DNA of 64,000 nt from Hippophae tibetana (lineage: Eukaryota > Streptophyta > Magnoliopsida > Rosales > Elaeagnaceae). This document shows, one piece after another, positions 62,303 through 64,000 of the stretch. Position 1 is the stretch's first letter, and each line of letters opens with the position of its first letter. Under the pieces are notes generated by a model. That model was not told the DNA's origin, ran no database searches, and saw only the letters and a program-made list of their open reading frames with translations. Location: contig CM072801.1 in the NCBI GenBank assembly GCA_037013495.1, positions 32,910,001 through 32,974,000 of the forward strand, written 5' to 3'. Position numbers and translations under genes: made by a program.

Positions 62303-64000
62303 CCAACGGTTTTAGCTTTTTCACGCAAATTTCCGTTTTACTTACTTCCGATTTTATTCAATAGAACTCTAAAGGAGATATTTGTTCGGAACAAGGTTTC
62401 ATTATTTATGTGTTCCATAAATCTATATTCTTCAAAAAGGAAATAGGAGAATAGAAAAAGAAAGGAGCAACTGTTGAAATTTTCAATAAAACAAAACATT
62501 TAATAAATCAAACTTTCAACTTTATACGACCAAAACTTTTGACTATGGTATCGTAAGGACTATTATAATATATCAAATTTAAGCTCTTATCGATTCACAC
62601 AATTAGTGTTAGCCTCACTAATGAACCTAAATTATGTACCCAAATCCACCATTTACATCACTTACCTAGGGTTTTAGGTTTTTCTCCCAAATTTCCGTTT
62701 TACTTAGTTTTGATTTTATTCAAGAGAACTGTAAAGGAGATATATATGCCGACCAGGGGTTCTTTATATATCTGTTCAATAAATTCCTATTTTTTGAAAA
62801 AAAAAGGAGAATGGTAAAAGCAAGGAGCAACTGTTGAAATTTTCAAAAAATAACAAAATATTTGATAAATTCTACTTTTAACTTTATACGACTATAACTT
62901 TTCACTCGGGTATCGTAACGAAAATTATAATATATCAAATCGAAGCTCTTATCGATTCACACAATTATTTCTGGCCTCACTATGGAACCTGAATTATATA
63001 CCCAAATTCCATCATTTACATCACTAACCAAGGGTTTTAGCTTTTTCTCGCAAATTTCCGTTTTACTTACTTTCTATTTTATTCAATAGAGCTCTAAAGG
63101 AGATATTTGTTACGACCAAGGGTTCATTATTTATGAGGTCCATAAATCTATATTCTTCGAAAAGGAAATAGGAGAATAGAAAAAGAAAGGAGCAACTGTT
63201 GAATTTTCAATAAAACAAAACATTTAATAAATCGAACTTTCAACTTTATAAAACAAAAATTTTGACTATGGTATCGTAAGGACTATTATAATATATCAAA
63301 TTTAAGCTCTTATCGATTCACACAATTAGTGGTAGCCTCAATAAGGAACTTGAATTATGTACCCAAATCCATCATTTACATCACTTACCTAGGGTTTTAG
63401 GTTTTTCTCCCAAATTTCCGTTTTACTTAGTTTTAATTTTATTCAATAGAACTCTAAAGGAGATATTTGTGCCGACCATGGGTTCTTTATATATGTGTTC
63501 AATAAATCCCTTTTTTTGAAAAAAAATAGGAGAATAGTAAAAGAAAGGAGCAACTGTTGAAATTTTCAAAAAAAAACAAAACATTTGATAAATTCTACTT
63601 TTATCTTTATACAACTATAACTTTTGACTCGGATATCGTAACGAAAATTATAATATATCAAATCGAAGCTCTTATCGATTCACACAATTATTTCAGGCCT
63701 CACTATGGAACCTGAATTATATACCCAAATTCCATCATTTACATCACTAACCAAGGGTTTTAGCTTTTTCTCGCATATTTCCGTTTTACTTACTTTCGAT
63801 TTTATTCAATAGAGCTCTAAAGGAGATATTTGTTACGACCAAGGGTTCATTATTTATGAGGTCCATAAATCTATATTCTTCGAAAAGGAAATAGGAGAAT
63901 AGAAAAAGAAAGGAGCAACTGTTGAATTTTCAATAAAACAAAACATTTAATAAATCGAACTTTCAACTTTATACAACAAAAACTTTTGACTATGGTATCG
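62303..64000. repeat. Partial further repeat, cut by the window edge
   Basis: B 62303 (CCAACGG, TTTTTCACGC) and A 62665 (CCGACCAGGGG) repeat 60127 and 60489. B 63028 (GTTGAATTTTC, ACCAAGGGTTC) is already of the 61579 type. A 63388 (TTATCTTTATACAAC, CTCGGATATCG) repeats 61213, and B 63751 (CTCGCATATTTCC) repeats 61579 and is cut off after 250 bases. The array clearly continues beyond the window. Confidence 0.87.

Larger units (their letters stand above)
1..64000. repeat. Satellite DNA array filling the window (about 362-bp monomers, A-B dimers)
   Basis: Monomer starts (CCTAGGG for A, CCAAGGG for B, with rare point variants) recur without a break from 9 to 63751. This gives 176 complete monomers plus partial copies at both edges. 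Spacings are 360-368 bp, except one 287-bp deleted copy at 24673. Every copy has the same orientation, and no insertion of foreign sequence was seen. Subtypes A and B alternate except where hybrid monomers intervene. One B-type copy counted base by base is about 30% G+C. Such arrays typically form centromeric, pericentromeric or subtelomeric heterochromatin in eukaryotes; which one applies here cannot be told from sequence. No genes occupy any part of the window. Confidence 0.98.

Noticed and set aside
6345-63614. Minus-strand open frames of 62-85 codons beginning MVSDVNDGIWVYN, MIYYNFRYDTR, MYKVMSR or MYKDKSR
   Set aside because: They recur only because the monomer recurs. Ends shift with A-tract length, differences between copies include frameshifts, and the same sequence is stopped in most other copies. 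There is no sign of selection on the frame and no recognisable domain.
1-64000. CRISPR array or direct-repeat system
   Set aside because: The repeats are contiguous 362-bp units with no short repeat/unique spacer alternation.

Overview
The whole 64 kb window is one uninterrupted tandem satellite DNA array. I see no protein-coding gene, RNA gene, transposon, CRISPR array or unique sequence. The building block is a monomer of about 362 bp (range of intact copies 360-368, about 30% G+C in the copy I counted). I placed a boundary for every monomer: 176 complete copies, an 8-base tail of one copy at the left edge and a 250-base partial copy at the right edge (63751-64000). All are head-to-tail in one orientation. 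Two diverged subtypes alternate: A (begins CCTAGGGTTTTAGG) and B (begins CCAAGGGTTTTAGC), so the basic period is an A-B dimer of about 724-727 bp. This is nuclear eukaryotic repeat DNA. A 362-bp unit fits two nucleosomes, and the A monomer carries a plant-type telobox core (AAACCCTA on the minus strand), so a plant is my best guess. The species is not recognisable to me, and a centromeric or pericentromeric/heterochromatic location is an inference.

Layout. (1) 9-2902: four near-identical A-B dimers. (2) 2903-5438: irregular block with an A/B hybrid monomer and a fusion monomer left by unequal crossover. (3) 5439-20322: large higher-order repeats (HORs). A 2903-bp 8-monomer unit occurs three times (6892, 9795, 14151) and a 1453-bp 4-monomer unit three times (5439, 12698, 18141), together making a 4356-bp 12-mer at 5439-9794 and 12698-17053. 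(4) 20323-25681: irregular, with an early-switch hybrid at 21046 and the only sizeable deletion (75 bp, near 24743). (5) 25682-33295: three tandem copies of a 7-monomer HOR of about 2538 bp, an odd number made possible by the hybrid monomer. (6) 33296-40192: derived 4-mers (1453 bp) and dimers. (7) 40193-42368: transitional dimers. (8) 42369-46712: a 4-mer HOR of 1448 bp, two full copies and a third that breaks off. (9) 46713-53234: a 6-mer HOR of 2174 bp, three copies, including monomers with a short B-to-A gene-conversion-like tract. (10) 53235-64000: older rearranged 6-mers, with a 5803-bp (16-monomer) spacing between related blocks at 54324 and 60127.

Nothing here works as genes together. 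The information is in the repeat's own history: subtype divergence, dimerisation, hybrid formation, and repeated local amplification of different HORs side by side. The short open reading frames of 62-96 codons are monomer-encoded artefacts.
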